This document shows, in pieces, positions 1 through 9,126 of a DNA stretch of 64,000 nt. Under the pieces are notes generated by a model. That model did not search any database. It was given only the letters and a program-made list of their open reading frames with translations, and had not been told where the DNA came from. The stretch lies in NCBI GenBank assembly GCA_913043905.1, contig CAJWNQ010000003.1, forward strand, positions 50,003 to 114,002, given 5' to 3'. The translations under genes were made by a program, and so were the position numbers. How positions within the stretch are numbered: position 1 is the first letter of the stretch; every line of letters starts with the position of its first letter. This DNA is from an uncultured Paracoccaceae bacterium. Its GTDB lineage: Bacteria > Pseudomonadota > Alphaproteobacteria > Rhodobacterales > Rhodobacteraceae.

Positions 1-1
1 A

Positions 2-166
2 AAATCTAATGATTATCGTAGTCTAAACATTTGGCTTAAAAATTCTGAAGCAGATGCACAGATAGCTGCTCAGCCTAAAGTCATGGTTCGCCCAATAATA
101 CTTGATAAGGGTAACTTTTACCTAGGATGGAATGATACAGTTCAAGAAGCTTTAGATCTAAAATAA
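2..166 (+). CDS. Partial ArsC/Spx-family protein (C-terminal end)
   Basis: An open frame enters from the left edge and ends at TAA with 54 residues visible. The stretch AAQPKVMVRPIILDKG followed by LGWND resembles the C-terminal part of ArsC/YffB/Spx thioredoxin-fold proteins, in which a conserved 'RPI' segment lies before the last strand and helix. The N-terminal part, with the catalytic cysteine of the family, is outside the window, so arsenate reductase activity cannot be judged. It reads towards xylB, but the 76-base gap has no clear terminator. Confidence 0.5.
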   Translation, partial: KSNDYRSLNIWLKNSEADAQIAAQPKVMVRPIILDKGNFYLGWNDTVQEALDLK

Positions 167-242
167 TATTTTTAAATTTGATATGGAGTTAATTAAATAG
201 TTATTAGAATTACCAATCAAACAATATTTGAAAGGAAATTAA

Positions 243-1694
243 ATGTCATTTCTGGGTATTGATCTTGGAACATCTGGATTGCGTGCACTCCTAATAAGTG
301 CACAAGGCACACCAATTGGTTCTAGTGAGAGCCACTATAATGTATCGCAGCCAAATTCAGGGTGGTCTGAGCAAGATCCAGCAGATTGGATTGCTGCATT
401 AGAAAGTGTAATCAGTGAACTTAAAAACACCTACTCTGAATTTAATAATCTTATAGGAATAGGAGTTGCAGGCCATATGCATGGCGCAACACTTTTGGAT
501 TCATCTGGATCAGTTTTAAGACCTTGCATCTTATGGAATGATATTCGCGCCAAATCTCAAGCAAAGCACCTTGATGAGACTGAACGAGTGCGTTCTTTAT
601 CTGGTAATATTGTTTTTCCTGGATTTACTGCGCCAAAATTAGAATGGGTTCGTCAAAATGAACCTGATATATTCAATAAAATTTCCAAGGTTCTATTACC
701 TGCTTCCTATTTGAATTTTTATCTTACAGGAGATTATGTTGCTGACATGTCAGATAGTGCAGGAACATCTTGGTTAGATGTTGGTAAACGTAATTGGTCA
801 GATTACCTTCTGGATGTAAGTAATATGAGGTGTGATCAGATGCCAAGACTAGTTGAAGGCTCTGAAGCCGCGGGTGAGTTACGATTGGAAATTAAGTCAA
901 AATGGGGGCTTTCAGGAAAAATTATTGTTGCAGGTGGGGCAGGTGACAACGCGGCAGCTGCTTGTGGTATAGGCGCATTAAGAGAAGGTCAGGGTTTTGT
1001 ATCAATTGGTACATCTGGTGTTATTCTCTCGTCGAGAGATGGATATAAACCAGCGCCCGAAACTGCCGTCCATACATTTTGTCACGCTGTTCCAGGGCGT
1101 TGGTATCAAATGGGTGTTATGCTTTCTGCAACGGATAGTCTTAATTGGTTAGCGGGCATTACATCTAAAAGCCCTTCTGAATTAACTTCTTCTATTGGTG
1201 ATAAACTGCTTAAGCCTGGAAATGTGAGATTTTTGCCTTATCTTTCTGGAGAGAGAACGCCCCACAATGATGCTGATATTCAAGGAAGTATAACCGGTAT
1301 ATTTGCAAATACCTCGGTTGATGATTTAACACGTGGAGTGCTTGAAGGTGTAGCATTTGGCTTAAAAGACTGTTTTGATGCTTTATCTGCTACTAATACC
1401 AAGATGGACCAGTTAACTGCAATTGGCGGCGGGACAGCTTCACGCTATTGGATGCGGCTCTTGGCAACTATTCTTGGAACGCCACTTAACTTGCCCGAAG
1501 GTGGCGAGTTTGGAGCAGCGCTTGGTGCTGCTAGGCTTGGCATGGCGGCTTCAATAGACGAACCACTTGAGAAGATTATTATTCCACCAATTATTCGTGA
1601 AACAATTGATCCAGATACATCTATGCAATCAGTTTTTTATGAAGCTCACATGAAGTATAAAGCAGCCTATCCTGCTATAAAAAGTATCCAATAA
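243..1694 (+). CDS. xylB: Xylulokinase (FGGY carbohydrate kinase)
   Basis: This enzyme phosphorylates D-xylulose with ATP to D-xylulose 5-phosphate, feeding the pentose phosphate pathway in the cytoplasm. The 483 residues match the usual XylB length. The N-terminal phosphate loop is GIDLGTSG (residues 5-12), and the xylulokinase-type substrate segment GHMHGA is at about 77-82. PCILWNDIRA follows, then GGAGDNAAAACGIG with the catalytic-type Asp, GERTPHND, and the C-terminal FGGY signature region AIGGGTASRYW. The ATG is preceded by AAAGGAAA at good spacing. No other xylose genes are adjacent, so the physiological substrate could be a related ketose. FGGY family membership is certain; xylulose specificity is probable. 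Confidence 0.9.
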   Translation: MSFLGIDLGTSGLRALLISAQGTPIGSSESHYNVSQPNSGWSEQDPADWIAALESVISELKNTYSEFNNLIGIGVAGHMHGATLLDSSGSVLRPCILWNDIRAKSQAKHLDETERVRSLSGNIVFPGFTAPKLEWVRQNEPDIFNKISKVLLPASYLNFYLTGDYVADMSDSAGTSWLDVGKRNWSDYLLDVSNMRCDQMPRLVEGSEAAGELRLEIKSKWGLSGKIIVAGGAGDNAAAACGIGALREGQGFVSIGTSGVILSSRDGYKPAPETAVHTFCHAVPGRWYQMGVMLSATDSLNWLAGITSKSPSELTSSIGDKLLKPGNVRFLPYLSGERTPHNDADIQGSITGIFANTSVDDLTRGVLEGVAFGLKDCFDALSATNTKMDQLTAIGGGTASRYWMRLLATILGTPLNLPEGGEFGAALGAARLGMAASIDEPLEKIIIPPIIRETIDPDTSMQSVFYEAHMKYKAAYPAIKSIQ

Positions 1695-1731
1695 TTAGTT
1701 TTAGTAGCCAATTATACAATAAATAATTTTT

Positions 1732-1920
1732 CTACAATTTTTTATTGCATAATTGAGCGTTCCCACACCTTGATAAATGTTTGCCGCTTAATTTATCTAA
1801 ATATGCCATCAAGGCAGGTTCTAGTATAATTGTTTGTTGCTCTGGCTTTAATAGTAAAGGTGGAAGTGTATAATCATTTTGGTTGGTAGGTTCTAATTGC
1901 GTTTTTAACAGATGTAACAT
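1732..1920 (-). CDS. Small hypothetical ORF, 62 aa (uncertain)
   Basis: This minus-strand frame of 62 codons fills part of the gap between xylB and the ABC transporter operon. The product has a proline- and leucine-rich middle (LPPLLLKPEQQ) and two cysteines near the C-terminus, and its composition is protein-like. I do not recognise a family and see no Shine-Dalgarno sequence before the ATG. It could be a real small gene, a remnant, or chance. The rest of the spacer up to 2160 is AT-rich with no other feature seen. Confidence 0.25.
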   Translation of the reverse strand: MLHLLKTQLEPTNQNDYTLPPLLLKPEQQTIILEPALMAYLDKLSGKHLSRCGNAQLCNKKL

Positions 1921-2160
1921 GAAATTTTTTACATTTTCAACAAAGGCATTTAGACTTATATATTAAGACAAAGTGGCCTATTTGTTTGATGAATGATTAT
2001 TTTAGGCTAAATTGTCCCATTATTTATTTGTAACCTATTGATTAGATGTAGAGATATTTTTTTTAGTAAAAATGCATACTTCTATTTGATTTCTACATAT
2101 TTATTTGCAAGTATGTTTTTTTGTTATGGTATATTTAACGTTTTAAAGGGAGATTATTTT

Positions 2161-3705
2161 ATGTTTCATAAATTACTTTTGACTGCAGCTGCAATAGCTG
2201 CTTCAACAGTCACTGTTTCAGCTGAAACAATCCGATGGGCTCGTGCTGGAGACTCAATCACAATGGATCCACACGCCCAGAATGAGGGTGCTACGCATGC
2301 TTTAGCTCACCAGATATATGATACGTTACTTCAACGTGATATGTCGGGCTCTATTATCCCATCGTTAGCTCTAAATTGGGAGGCACTTGCAGATAACCCA
2401 AATATATGGAGGTTAAAACTTCGTGAAGGCGTAACATTTCATGATGGTTCAGCATTTGACTCAGAAGATGTTGTTTTTTCATTAAATCGAGCAATGGCTG
2501 ATGGTTCTGAAATGAAAGAGTTGTTATCATCTGTTAAAGATGTTCGTGCTTTTGATGCTCTTACCGTAGACATAGAGACCAATGGTGCAAATCCTCTGTT
2601 AGTAAATAATCTGACTAATATGTTTATGATGGACAAGGGATGGGCAACTGCAAATGATGTCTTAACTCCACATGATGTTGCAAAAAATGAAACAAACTTT
2701 GCTACAATGAATACAAATGGCACAGGAGCATTCGTACTTGTAAGCCGTTCTGTAGATGAAAAGACAGTTCTCACTGCAAACCCAAATTATTGGGGTAAAG
2801 ATATTTATCCAAATAAAGTAACTGATATTATCTACACACCGATCCAATCTGCTGCGACACGTGTTGCTGCTCTTTTATCAGGAGAGGTTGATATTATCCA
2901 AGATGTTCCGGTTCAGGATCTTAATCGTGTTTCAAGTACAGATGGCTTAGCAGTAGCAACTGCAGCACAAAATCGCGTGGTATTCTTTGGTTTAGACACA
3001 GTCGAAGGGCCTACAAGTAACTTAAAAGTGCGACAGGCTATGAATATTGCGATTAACCGTGATGCAATTAAAAAGATTGTAATGCGTGAGCAATCTGATC
3101 CAACTGGAGTTATTATGCCTCCGTTCGTTAATGGTTGGACAGAAGAATTAAATCAGTATCCTGATTACAACGTTGATGCAGCTAAGGCATTGATGTCGGA
3201 GGCAGGTTTTGCAAATGGTTTTGATATTACGCTCAATTGTCCAAATGATCGTTATGTAAATGACGAAGCAATATGTCAGGCCGCAGTTGGTATGATGGCT
3301 CGAATTGGTGTTAATGTAACACTTGACGCAAAGCCAAAGGCACAACATTTTCCAATAGCAAAAGGTGGAGACGCTGATTTCTATATGTTAGGATGGGGTG
3401 TTCCAACTTTTGATTCACATTATATTTTCAACTACTTAGTACATACACAAACTGACAAACGTGGTTCTTGGAATCCAACAGGATATTCAAATGCGGATGT
3501 GGATGCCATGATAGTAAGTTTAGAGTCAGAAACTAATCTTGCAGCACGTGATGCAACAATTGCAAAAATTTGGGCAGCTGTCCAAGATGCGCAAATGTAT
3601 CTTCCTATTCACAATCAGGTGCTGAATTGGGGTATGAAAAGCAATATTAACTTTGATGTGCAGCCGGAAGATCAGCCGCACTTTCAATTCTTAACCTTTA
3701 ACTAA
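2161..3705 (+). CDS. ABC transporter substrate-binding protein, family 5 (peptide/oligopeptide type)
   Basis: This is the periplasmic binding component of a Dpp/Opp-type ABC importer. I place the start at the ATG at 2161, not the upstream TTG of the ORF track: AAAGGGAGA lies just before it, and the protein then opens with a standard signal peptide (MFHKLLLTAAAIAASTVTVSA, cleavage before ETIRW). The mature protein begins RWARAGDSITMDPHAQNEG and contains WRLKLREGVTFHDG, the hallmark of SBP family 5, about 65 residues later. Length (514 aa) is normal. Its four partner genes follow downstream. The ligand could be a peptide, a nickel or opine-like compound, or a glycoside; the sequence does not decide. 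Confidence 0.88.
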   Translation: MFHKLLLTAAAIAASTVTVSAETIRWARAGDSITMDPHAQNEGATHALAHQIYDTLLQRDMSGSIIPSLALNWEALADNPNIWRLKLREGVTFHDGSAFDSEDVVFSLNRAMADGSEMKELLSSVKDVRAFDALTVDIETNGANPLLVNNLTNMFMMDKGWATANDVLTPHDVAKNETNFATMNTNGTGAFVLVSRSVDEKTVLTANPNYWGKDIYPNKVTDIIYTPIQSAATRVAALLSGEVDIIQDVPVQDLNRVSSTDGLAVATAAQNRVVFFGLDTVEGPTSNLKVRQAMNIAINRDAIKKIVMREQSDPTGVIMPPFVNGWTEELNQYPDYNVDAAKALMSEAGFANGFDITLNCPNDRYVNDEAICQAAVGMMARIGVNVTLDAKPKAQHFPIAKGGDADFYMLGWGVPTFDSHYIFNYLVHTQTDKRGSWNPTGYSNADVDAMIVSLESETNLAARDATIAKIWAAVQDAQMYLPIHNQVLNWGMKSNINFDVQPEDQPHFQFLTFN

Positions 3706-3713
3706 GATTTCCA

Positions 3714-3746
3714 AGTACTAGCCCATAAACTTTATGGGCTAGTACT
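3714..3746 (+). terminator. Very strong hairpin between binding-protein and permease genes
   Basis: AGTACTAGCCCATAA and its exact reverse complement flank a three-base ACT loop, giving a 15-bp perfect stem beginning 8 bases after the binding-protein stop codon. No long U-tract follows, so it is more likely an mRNA 3'-end stabiliser or attenuator than a full terminator. It would let the binding protein be made in excess over the membrane subunits. The remaining spacer to 3854 is AT-rich with nothing else seen. Confidence 0.6.
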
Positions 3747-3854
3747 ATATAAATAAATTTATTTTATTATTTAGATCCTGCACTTTGTGATTTTTGAACG
3801 GAAAATTTTTATTGTGTTATTTTATCCCTAAACCTTATATGTTGAGTTGACCTT

Positions 3855-4838
3855 ATGTTAATTATTATTTTGAGACGTTTGGGGCAATCTATTTTAGTAT
3901 TATTCCTTGTTGCTTTGATTTCCTTCCTTATTTTTCGTTTTGTAGGCAATCCGGTAGATAACCTAATGGGACAAGAGGCTACGCTAGCACAAAGAGCTGC
4001 TCTAGAAGAAGCATTAGGCTTAAATGATGCTTTATATAAACAATATTTTGACTTTGTTTGGCGAGCTATTCACTTTGATTTTGGAAATTCTTACCGTGGT
4101 GCTCTACCAGTTGCTGAACTTATTGCGAGTAGATTGCCAGCAACTTTAGAGTTAGCACTAACCTCTGCATTATTTGCGATGGTTTTTGGCGTAATTACTG
4201 GCATTTATACTGCCATTAAACGTGGTGGTTTTATTGCGAACCTAATTCTTTCCACTTCATTAATTGGGGTATCTTTGCCAACATTTTTAATTGGTGTTTT
4301 ACTAATATGGTTGTTTGCTGTTGAACTAAGATGGCTACCTTCTTTTGGAAGAGGTGAAGTTGTCACTTTAGGTTGGTGGACAACTGGGTTTTTAACGGTT
4401 TCTGGCCTTAAATCTCTTATCTTACCTAGTATTACACTAGGGCTCTATCAACTTACATTGATTATGCGACTAACTCGCTCTGAAATGCTTGAAGTTTTGC
4501 GCCAGGACTATGTCCGCTTTGCTAAAGCCCTAGGATTATCAAATAGGCAGGTGCATTTTAATCATGCTCTTCCAAATACGCTAGTACCGGTTATCACTAT
4601 TGCTGGCTTACAGCTTGGATCAATAGTTGCATTTGCAATTATTACTGAATCTGTTTTTCAATGGCCTGGAGTAGGATTGCTTTTTATTAATGCAGTTTAC
4701 TTTGTCGATATTCCAGTAATGAGTGCTTATCTGCTTTTAGTAGGTGTGTTGTTTGTATTTATCAATTTATTAGTTGACCTATTGTATTTGGCGATTGATC
4801 CACGATTGCGCGATAGTCAATTGAATGGGGAAGGGTGA
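3855..4838 (+). CDS. ABC transporter permease, DppB/OppB type
   Basis: This is the first inner-membrane subunit of the peptide-type importer. The 327-residue protein starts MLIIILRRLGQSILVLFLVALISFLIFR, a DppB-type first membrane helix. A periplasmic section carries LGLNDALYKQYFDFVWRA, and the EAA-type cytoplasmic loop RQDYVRFAKALGLSNRQV (about 215-232) contacts the ATPase. The last helices include FQWPGVGLLFINAV. Six membrane segments are expected. It is followed four bases later by the second permease, so the two are co-translated. Confidence 0.9.
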   Translation: MLIIILRRLGQSILVLFLVALISFLIFRFVGNPVDNLMGQEATLAQRAALEEALGLNDALYKQYFDFVWRAIHFDFGNSYRGALPVAELIASRLPATLELALTSALFAMVFGVITGIYTAIKRGGFIANLILSTSLIGVSLPTFLIGVLLIWLFAVELRWLPSFGRGEVVTLGWWTTGFLTVSGLKSLILPSITLGLYQLTLIMRLTRSEMLEVLRQDYVRFAKALGLSNRQVHFNHALPNTLVPVITIAGLQLGSIVAFAIITESVFQWPGVGLLFINAVYFVDIPVMSAYLLLVGVLFVFINLLVDLLYLAIDPRLRDSQLNGEG

Positions 4839-4842
4839 TATT

Positions 4843-5748
4843 ATGAACCGTTTTTTAGATTCTGATTTTTTTCATGATTTTTTACGCGCACCAGTTGCAC
4901 TTATTTCATTTTGTGTTGTTTTAATTTTAATCCTAAGTGCTGTTTTTGCTCAATTTATTGCTCCTACTAACCCCTTTGATCCAGCCAGCTTGGAATTAAT
5001 GAATGGTTTCACGCCACCTTTAGAAGCAAATATGTTTACTGGTGAGGTTTTTTTACTAGGTACCGATGATCAAGGTCGTGATTTATTTTCTGCTATACTT
5101 TATGGTCTTCGAATATCACTTTTTGTTGGGCTAATGGCAGTCACTTTGGCTATGGTTTTGGGCGTTATGCTTGGTCTTATAGCTGGATATGTTGGAGGTT
5201 GGCTTGATAATTTAATCATGCGGCTTGCTGATATACAAATGACATTTCCATCGATATTAATAGCAATGCTAATTTTTGGTGTTGCCCGAGGGCTATTGCC
5301 TCCTGAATTGCGATACGAAATGGCAATTACAGTACTAATCATATCAATAGGTTTATCTGAGTGGGTACCATTTGCGCGTACTGTACGTGGTTCAACTATG
5401 GTAGAAAAAGAAAAAGAATATATAGCTGCTGCTAGATTAATTGGTCTAAATCGTTGGCAAATCATGATCCGCCATATTCTTCCAAATGTATTGGGACCTG
5501 TATTAGTAATAGCAACGATCACGTTTGCATTAGCAATCATTGCAGAGGCAACACTATCTTTCCTTGGAGTGGGTGCCCCACGCACTGAACCAAGTTTAGG
5601 AACATTAATCCGTGTTGGTCAGGATTATTTATTTTCAGGTGAGTGGTGGATTTTACTTTTCCCTGCATTAACTTTGTTAGCTTTAGCATTAGCTGTGAAT
5701 CTCCTTGGAGATTGGTTGCGCGATACATTGAATCCGAGGCTTAAATAA
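4843..5748 (+). CDS. ABC transporter permease, DppC/OppC type
   Basis: This is the second permease subunit of the importer. The ATG at 4843 is chosen over the track start at 4825 because GGGGAAGGG sits upstream of it at normal spacing and it lies just after the dppB-type stop. The sequence has an N-terminal helix (about 17-40), the periplasmic LGTDDQGRDLFSAILYG motif typical of DppC, and the cytoplasmic EAA loop EKEYIAAARLIGLNRWQIM. It ends NLLGDWLRDTLNPRLK, a standard DppC terminus. It overlaps the next gene by one base (TAATG). Confidence 0.9.
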   Translation: MNRFLDSDFFHDFLRAPVALISFCVVLILILSAVFAQFIAPTNPFDPASLELMNGFTPPLEANMFTGEVFLLGTDDQGRDLFSAILYGLRISLFVGLMAVTLAMVLGVMLGLIAGYVGGWLDNLIMRLADIQMTFPSILIAMLIFGVARGLLPPELRYEMAITVLIISIGLSEWVPFARTVRGSTMVEKEKEYIAAARLIGLNRWQIMIRHILPNVLGPVLVIATITFALAIIAEATLSFLGVGAPRTEPSLGTLIRVGQDYLFSGEWWILLFPALTLLALALAVNLLGDWLRDTLNPRLK

Positions 5749-6707
5749 TGTCAGAAAATTTACTTGAAATTAAAAATATTGATGTCACGTTTAAAACGCG
5801 TCATGGGATCTTAAAAGCCATAGATAATTTGTCTTTAAGTGTAAATAAAGGTGAGATATTAGGTTTGGTTGGAGAATCTGGCGCGGGGAAATCTATGACT
5901 GGAGCTGCAATATTAGGTCTGATTGATCCACCAGGACGCTTATCTAGTGGTCAGATTTGGTATAAAGGCCAACGCATTGATCAAGCCCCAGAAACTATAC
6001 GTGGTCATGAAATTTCAATGATTTTTCAAGATCCTTTAGTTAGTCTTAATCCCTTACGTAGGATTGGTGATCAGTTAGTTGAGACGATATTAACTCACAT
6101 GCCCATCACGAAATATGAAGCTATAGAGCGGGCTCGTAAGGGATTAGAAGAGGTTGGTATTGATCCAGAACGTATTAATGCTTATCCTCATACTTTTTCT
6201 GGCGGTATGCGCCAACGGGTTGTCATTGCCTTAGCCTTGGCACCAGAACCAGCATTGATTATTGCTGATGAACCCACAACTGCTTTGGATGTTTCTGTTC
6301 AAGCGCAAATACTTGATTTATTAAAGCGACTTTGCCGTGAACGTGGAACTTCAATAATTTTGGTTACACATGATATGGGTGTGATTGCTGAGACAACTGA
6401 TAGGGTAGGAGTTCTTTATGCGGGAAGGCTAGCTGAAATTGGTGATACACGCGATATATTAACTAATCCTAAACATCCATATACTAAAGGTCTTGTTGCT
6501 TCTACGCCACGTATAGACGCCAGTTCGTTTGATAAAACACTTTATCAAATTTCTGGTTCAATGCCAAAGCTTGATGCCATGCCTTGTGGTTGTGCTTTTC
6601 ATCCGCGTTGCGAGTTTGTATTAGATAAATGTCGTTCTGATATCCCATCTATTATTGCTAACCGTGCAGCGTGCTGGCTTTTGGATAAAGAGGAATCTTT
6701 ACTATGA
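5748..6707 (+). CDS. ABC transporter ATP-binding protein, DppD/OppD type
   Basis: This is the first ATPase of the peptide-type importer, a cytoplasmic subunit on the membrane. Walker A is GESGAGKS (about 41-48), the Q-loop is IFQDPLVSLNPL, the ABC signature is FSGGMRQR (about 143-150), Walker B is ALIIADEPTTALD and the switch histidine is in LVTHDMG. The C-terminus carries the Opp/Dpp-type extension with cysteines (PCGCAFHPRCEF), which in this family can hold an iron-sulfur cluster. It overlaps the preceding stop by one base and the next gene by four (ATGA). Confidence 0.92.
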   Translation: MSENLLEIKNIDVTFKTRHGILKAIDNLSLSVNKGEILGLVGESGAGKSMTGAAILGLIDPPGRLSSGQIWYKGQRIDQAPETIRGHEISMIFQDPLVSLNPLRRIGDQLVETILTHMPITKYEAIERARKGLEEVGIDPERINAYPHTFSGGMRQRVVIALALAPEPALIIADEPTTALDVSVQAQILDLLKRLCRERGTSIILVTHDMGVIAETTDRVGVLYAGRLAEIGDTRDILTNPKHPYTKGLVASTPRIDASSFDKTLYQISGSMPKLDAMPCGCAFHPRCEFVLDKCRSDIPSIIANRAACWLLDKEESLL

Positions 6708-7519
6708 GCTTTGTCGTAGCAAAAAATTTAACACGTAATTACGATTTATCTGATCCATTAATTGTACGTGCATTAACAATGCGCCCAAAACGTATATTAA
6801 CTGCAGTAGATGATGTAAATTTTTCGATTGAAAAAGGTACAACATATGCACTTGTTGGCGAGAGTGGCTCGGGAAAATCAACAATAGCGAAAATGGCAGT
6901 TGGATTATTAAAACCTTCTGTTGGAACGCTCATCGTGGATGGTAAAAACTTAAATGACCCAGCATTAGCACGCGAGGACCAATTAGCTCTTAGACGCCGC
7001 ATTCAAATGGTTTTTCAGTCTCCATATGCAAGCCTTAATCCGCGCTGGAGAGTTGGTGATATTATAGCTGAACCTATTAAAGCGTTTTGCTTAATAGATG
7101 GTATTAAAGCTCAATCTATGCGTGTTTCAGAACTTTTAGAGCAGGTTGGTCTTGCTCCAAGTGATGCTACTAAGTATCCGCATGAGTTTTCTGGAGGGCA
7201 ACGCCAACGTATTTCTATTGCAAGGGCTTTATCTTCTCAGCCTGAGGTAATTGTTTGTGACGAGCCTACGTCTGCTTTAGATGTTTCAGTTCAGGCACAG
7301 GTCCTAAACCTTCTCAAAGCGCTTCAAAAAGAGTATGCTCTAACATATTTATTTATAACTCACGATTTGGCTGTAGTTTCAACTATGGCAAATAAAATTG
7401 GAGTATTAAATAAAGGTAGGCTGGTTGAAGAGCAATCGCCAGCTGGACTGTTTTCCCGACCTCAGCAGGATTACACTAAAATGCTTTTAAACGCAGCCCC
7501 AAGTATAAATTTTGACTAA
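6704..7519 (+). CDS. ABC transporter ATP-binding protein, DppF/OppF type
   Basis: This is the second ATPase, pairing with the DppD-type subunit. Walker A GESGSGKST is at about 52-60, the Q-loop is VFQSPYASLNPRW, the signature FSGGQRQRISIARAL, Walker B VIVCDEPTSALD and the H-loop FITHDLAVV. At 271 residues it is shorter than many DppF proteins and lacks most of the C-terminal oligopeptide extension, ending soon after LFSRPQQDYTKML. The start overlaps the preceding stop as ATGA. It is the last gene of the operon and converges on the Lrp-family gene. Confidence 0.9.
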   Translation: MSFVVAKNLTRNYDLSDPLIVRALTMRPKRILTAVDDVNFSIEKGTTYALVGESGSGKSTIAKMAVGLLKPSVGTLIVDGKNLNDPALAREDQLALRRRIQMVFQSPYASLNPRWRVGDIIAEPIKAFCLIDGIKAQSMRVSELLEQVGLAPSDATKYPHEFSGGQRQRISIARALSSQPEVIVCDEPTSALDVSVQAQVLNLLKALQKEYALTYLFITHDLAVVSTMANKIGVLNKGRLVEEQSPAGLFSRPQQDYTKMLLNAAPSINFD

Positions 7520-7543
7520 TTTTTAAGTGTGTATTAATTATAA

Positions 7544-8002
7544 TTAAATTGGTAGTTCGGTTGTATCTTTTATTTCATCCATTACGAAGCTTGCAGAAAT
7601 ATATGATAGGGGTACACGTTTTATTAATCGTTTATAAAAAGCATCGTATTCGTTTACGCCTTCAATTCGCACTCGGAGTATATAATCAAGATCACCTGAC
7701 ATCCTATAAGCACCAACAATTTCAGGTAATTCGCGTACGGCAGAATCAAATAATTTAAGCCATTCTTCATCATGTTGATTTGTGCGAACAATAACAAAAA
7801 CTGTGGTACCTAACCCAACTGCCTTTGGGTCAAGAATTGCTACTCGGCGCGCAATAACTCCACTAGCTTCAAGGTTTTTCATTCGCCTCCAGCACGCATT
7901 CCGAGATAAATTAACTAAATCTGCTAGAGCATCCACCCCAACACTTGCATTTCGTTGTAGTACTCGTAATATTTTACGATCTATTTCATCAATAATTTTC
8001 AT
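7544..8002 (-). CDS. Lrp/AsnC family transcriptional regulator
   Basis: This 152-residue protein has the two parts of the family. An N-terminal winged helix-turn-helix (DRKILRVLQRNASVGVDALADLVNLSRNACWRRMK, residues 7-42) binds DNA. A C-terminal RAM domain (GLGTTVFVIVRTNQ..., about 63-150) has the GAYRMSGDLDYILRV segment that forms the effector-binding dimer interface. Such proteins sense amino acids and often control amino-acid or peptide transport and catabolism. It converges on the ABC importer operon and is divergent from the persulfide-dioxygenase-like gene, so either could be a target; this is inference. Confidence 0.88.
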   Translation of the reverse strand: MKIIDEIDRKILRVLQRNASVGVDALADLVNLSRNACWRRMKNLEASGVIARRVAILDPKAVGLGTTVFVIVRTNQHDEEWLKLFDSAVRELPEIVGAYRMSGDLDYILRVRIEGVNEYDAFYKRLIKRVPLSYISASFVMDEIKDTTELPI

Positions 8003-8225
8003 TATAATATATTTTTTATCTTAAGTATTAGTGCTAATTTATAAACCTTATCATATTATTTTATTAAATATATAAGATAAATACTTTATGAAAATGAATG
8101 ATTATGTTTATGTGTCATTTAATGAAAATTGCTATTAAATGCTGAGTATCAGATTTTTTAAAATTAAATTTTTATATTTGATATTAATGTAATAAATTTG
8201 GTATATTATTATTAAGGAAACTTGA

Positions 8226-9110
8226 ATGATGAATTACTCTATTGATCTATCAATCAAACCAGAAATAAAAGCATTTTTTGATCCGATTACCAATACTATA
8301 AGTTATGTGATTGCAGACTTATTAAGCAATGCATGTGCAATCATAGATTCGGTCTTGGATATTGATTATGCTGCCGGGCGTATTTCCTACCAACATGCTA
8401 ATCTAATTATTGATTATATTACTTCCAAAAAGTTGAATGTTGAATGGATTATTGAGACGCATGTTCATGCTGATCATCTTTCTGCAGCGCCATACTTACA
8501 GGAAAAGCTTGGTGGAAAAATTGGCATTAGTGCAAAAATTATTGAGGTTCAGGATGTCTTTGGAAAGATATTCAATGAAGGCACTGATTTCCAACGTGAT
8601 GGCTCTCAATTTGATGCTTTGTTTGAAGATAATGATCAATATAGAATTGGAACATTAGAAGCATTTGTAATTGCAACTCCTGGTCATACACCGGCTTGCA
8701 TGGTTCACGTGATTGGGAATACGGCATTCGTAGGTGATACTTTGTTTATGCCTGATAGTGGGTCTGCACGAGCTGATTTCCCCGGTGGTGACGCTGGTGA
8801 ATTATATGATTCAATTCAAAAAATTCTCAGTTTACCGGAAGAATTAAGATTGTTCATGTGCCATGATTATGGGCCTGGTGGGCGTGATATCAAATGGGAA
8901 ACTTCTGTAAAGGATGAAAAAAATTATAATATTCATGTAGGATTTGGGCAAAGTAGAAGTGCATTCATTAAGCTCCGCAGTGAAAGGGATGCCACATTAA
9001 ATGTTCCAAAACTCATCATCCCAGCGCTTCAAGTAAATATGCGTGCTGGAGAAATTCCTTCTGATGATGAAGGCCACCCTGTTCTTAAAGTACCAATTAA
9101 TGGGCTTTGA
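8226..9110 (+). CDS. MBL-fold hydrolase, Blh/ETHE1 (persulfide dioxygenase-like)
   Basis: This metallo-beta-lactamase fold protein has the metal site motif THVHADHL (about 77-84), ATPGHTPACM and GDTLFMPDSGSARADFPGG. The last motif, with the later CHDYGPGGRDIKWETSVKDEK, is characteristic of the Blh/ETHE1 group. Those enzymes oxidise glutathione persulfide with a mononuclear iron and protect against hydrogen sulfide. In other alphaproteobacteria the homologue is under the sulfide sensor BigR; no BigR-like gene is visible here, and the divergent neighbour is an Lrp protein. AAGGAAA precedes the tandem ATGATG start. Sulfur chemistry is likely but not proven by sequence. Confidence 0.8.
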   Translation: MMNYSIDLSIKPEIKAFFDPITNTISYVIADLLSNACAIIDSVLDIDYAAGRISYQHANLIIDYITSKKLNVEWIIETHVHADHLSAAPYLQEKLGGKIGISAKIIEVQDVFGKIFNEGTDFQRDGSQFDALFEDNDQYRIGTLEAFVIATPGHTPACMVHVIGNTAFVGDTLFMPDSGSARADFPGGDAGELYDSIQKILSLPEELRLFMCHDYGPGGRDIKWETSVKDEKNYNIHVGFGQSRSAFIKLRSERDATLNVPKLIIPALQVNMRAGEIPSDDEGHPVLKVPINGL

Positions 9111-9126
9111 TATAGTTTATTTTTAT

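Noticed and set aside
2038-2160. 41-codon N-terminal extension of the family 5 binding protein in the ORF track
   Set aside because: The ATG at 2161 has a strong ribosome site and starts a normal signal peptide; the upstream codons start at TTG and would put a second hydrophobic stretch ahead of it.
5100-5585. 161-aa minus-strand ORF inside the DppC-type permease
   Set aside because: It is a shadow of a clear membrane-permease gene on the other strand and has no family resemblance.
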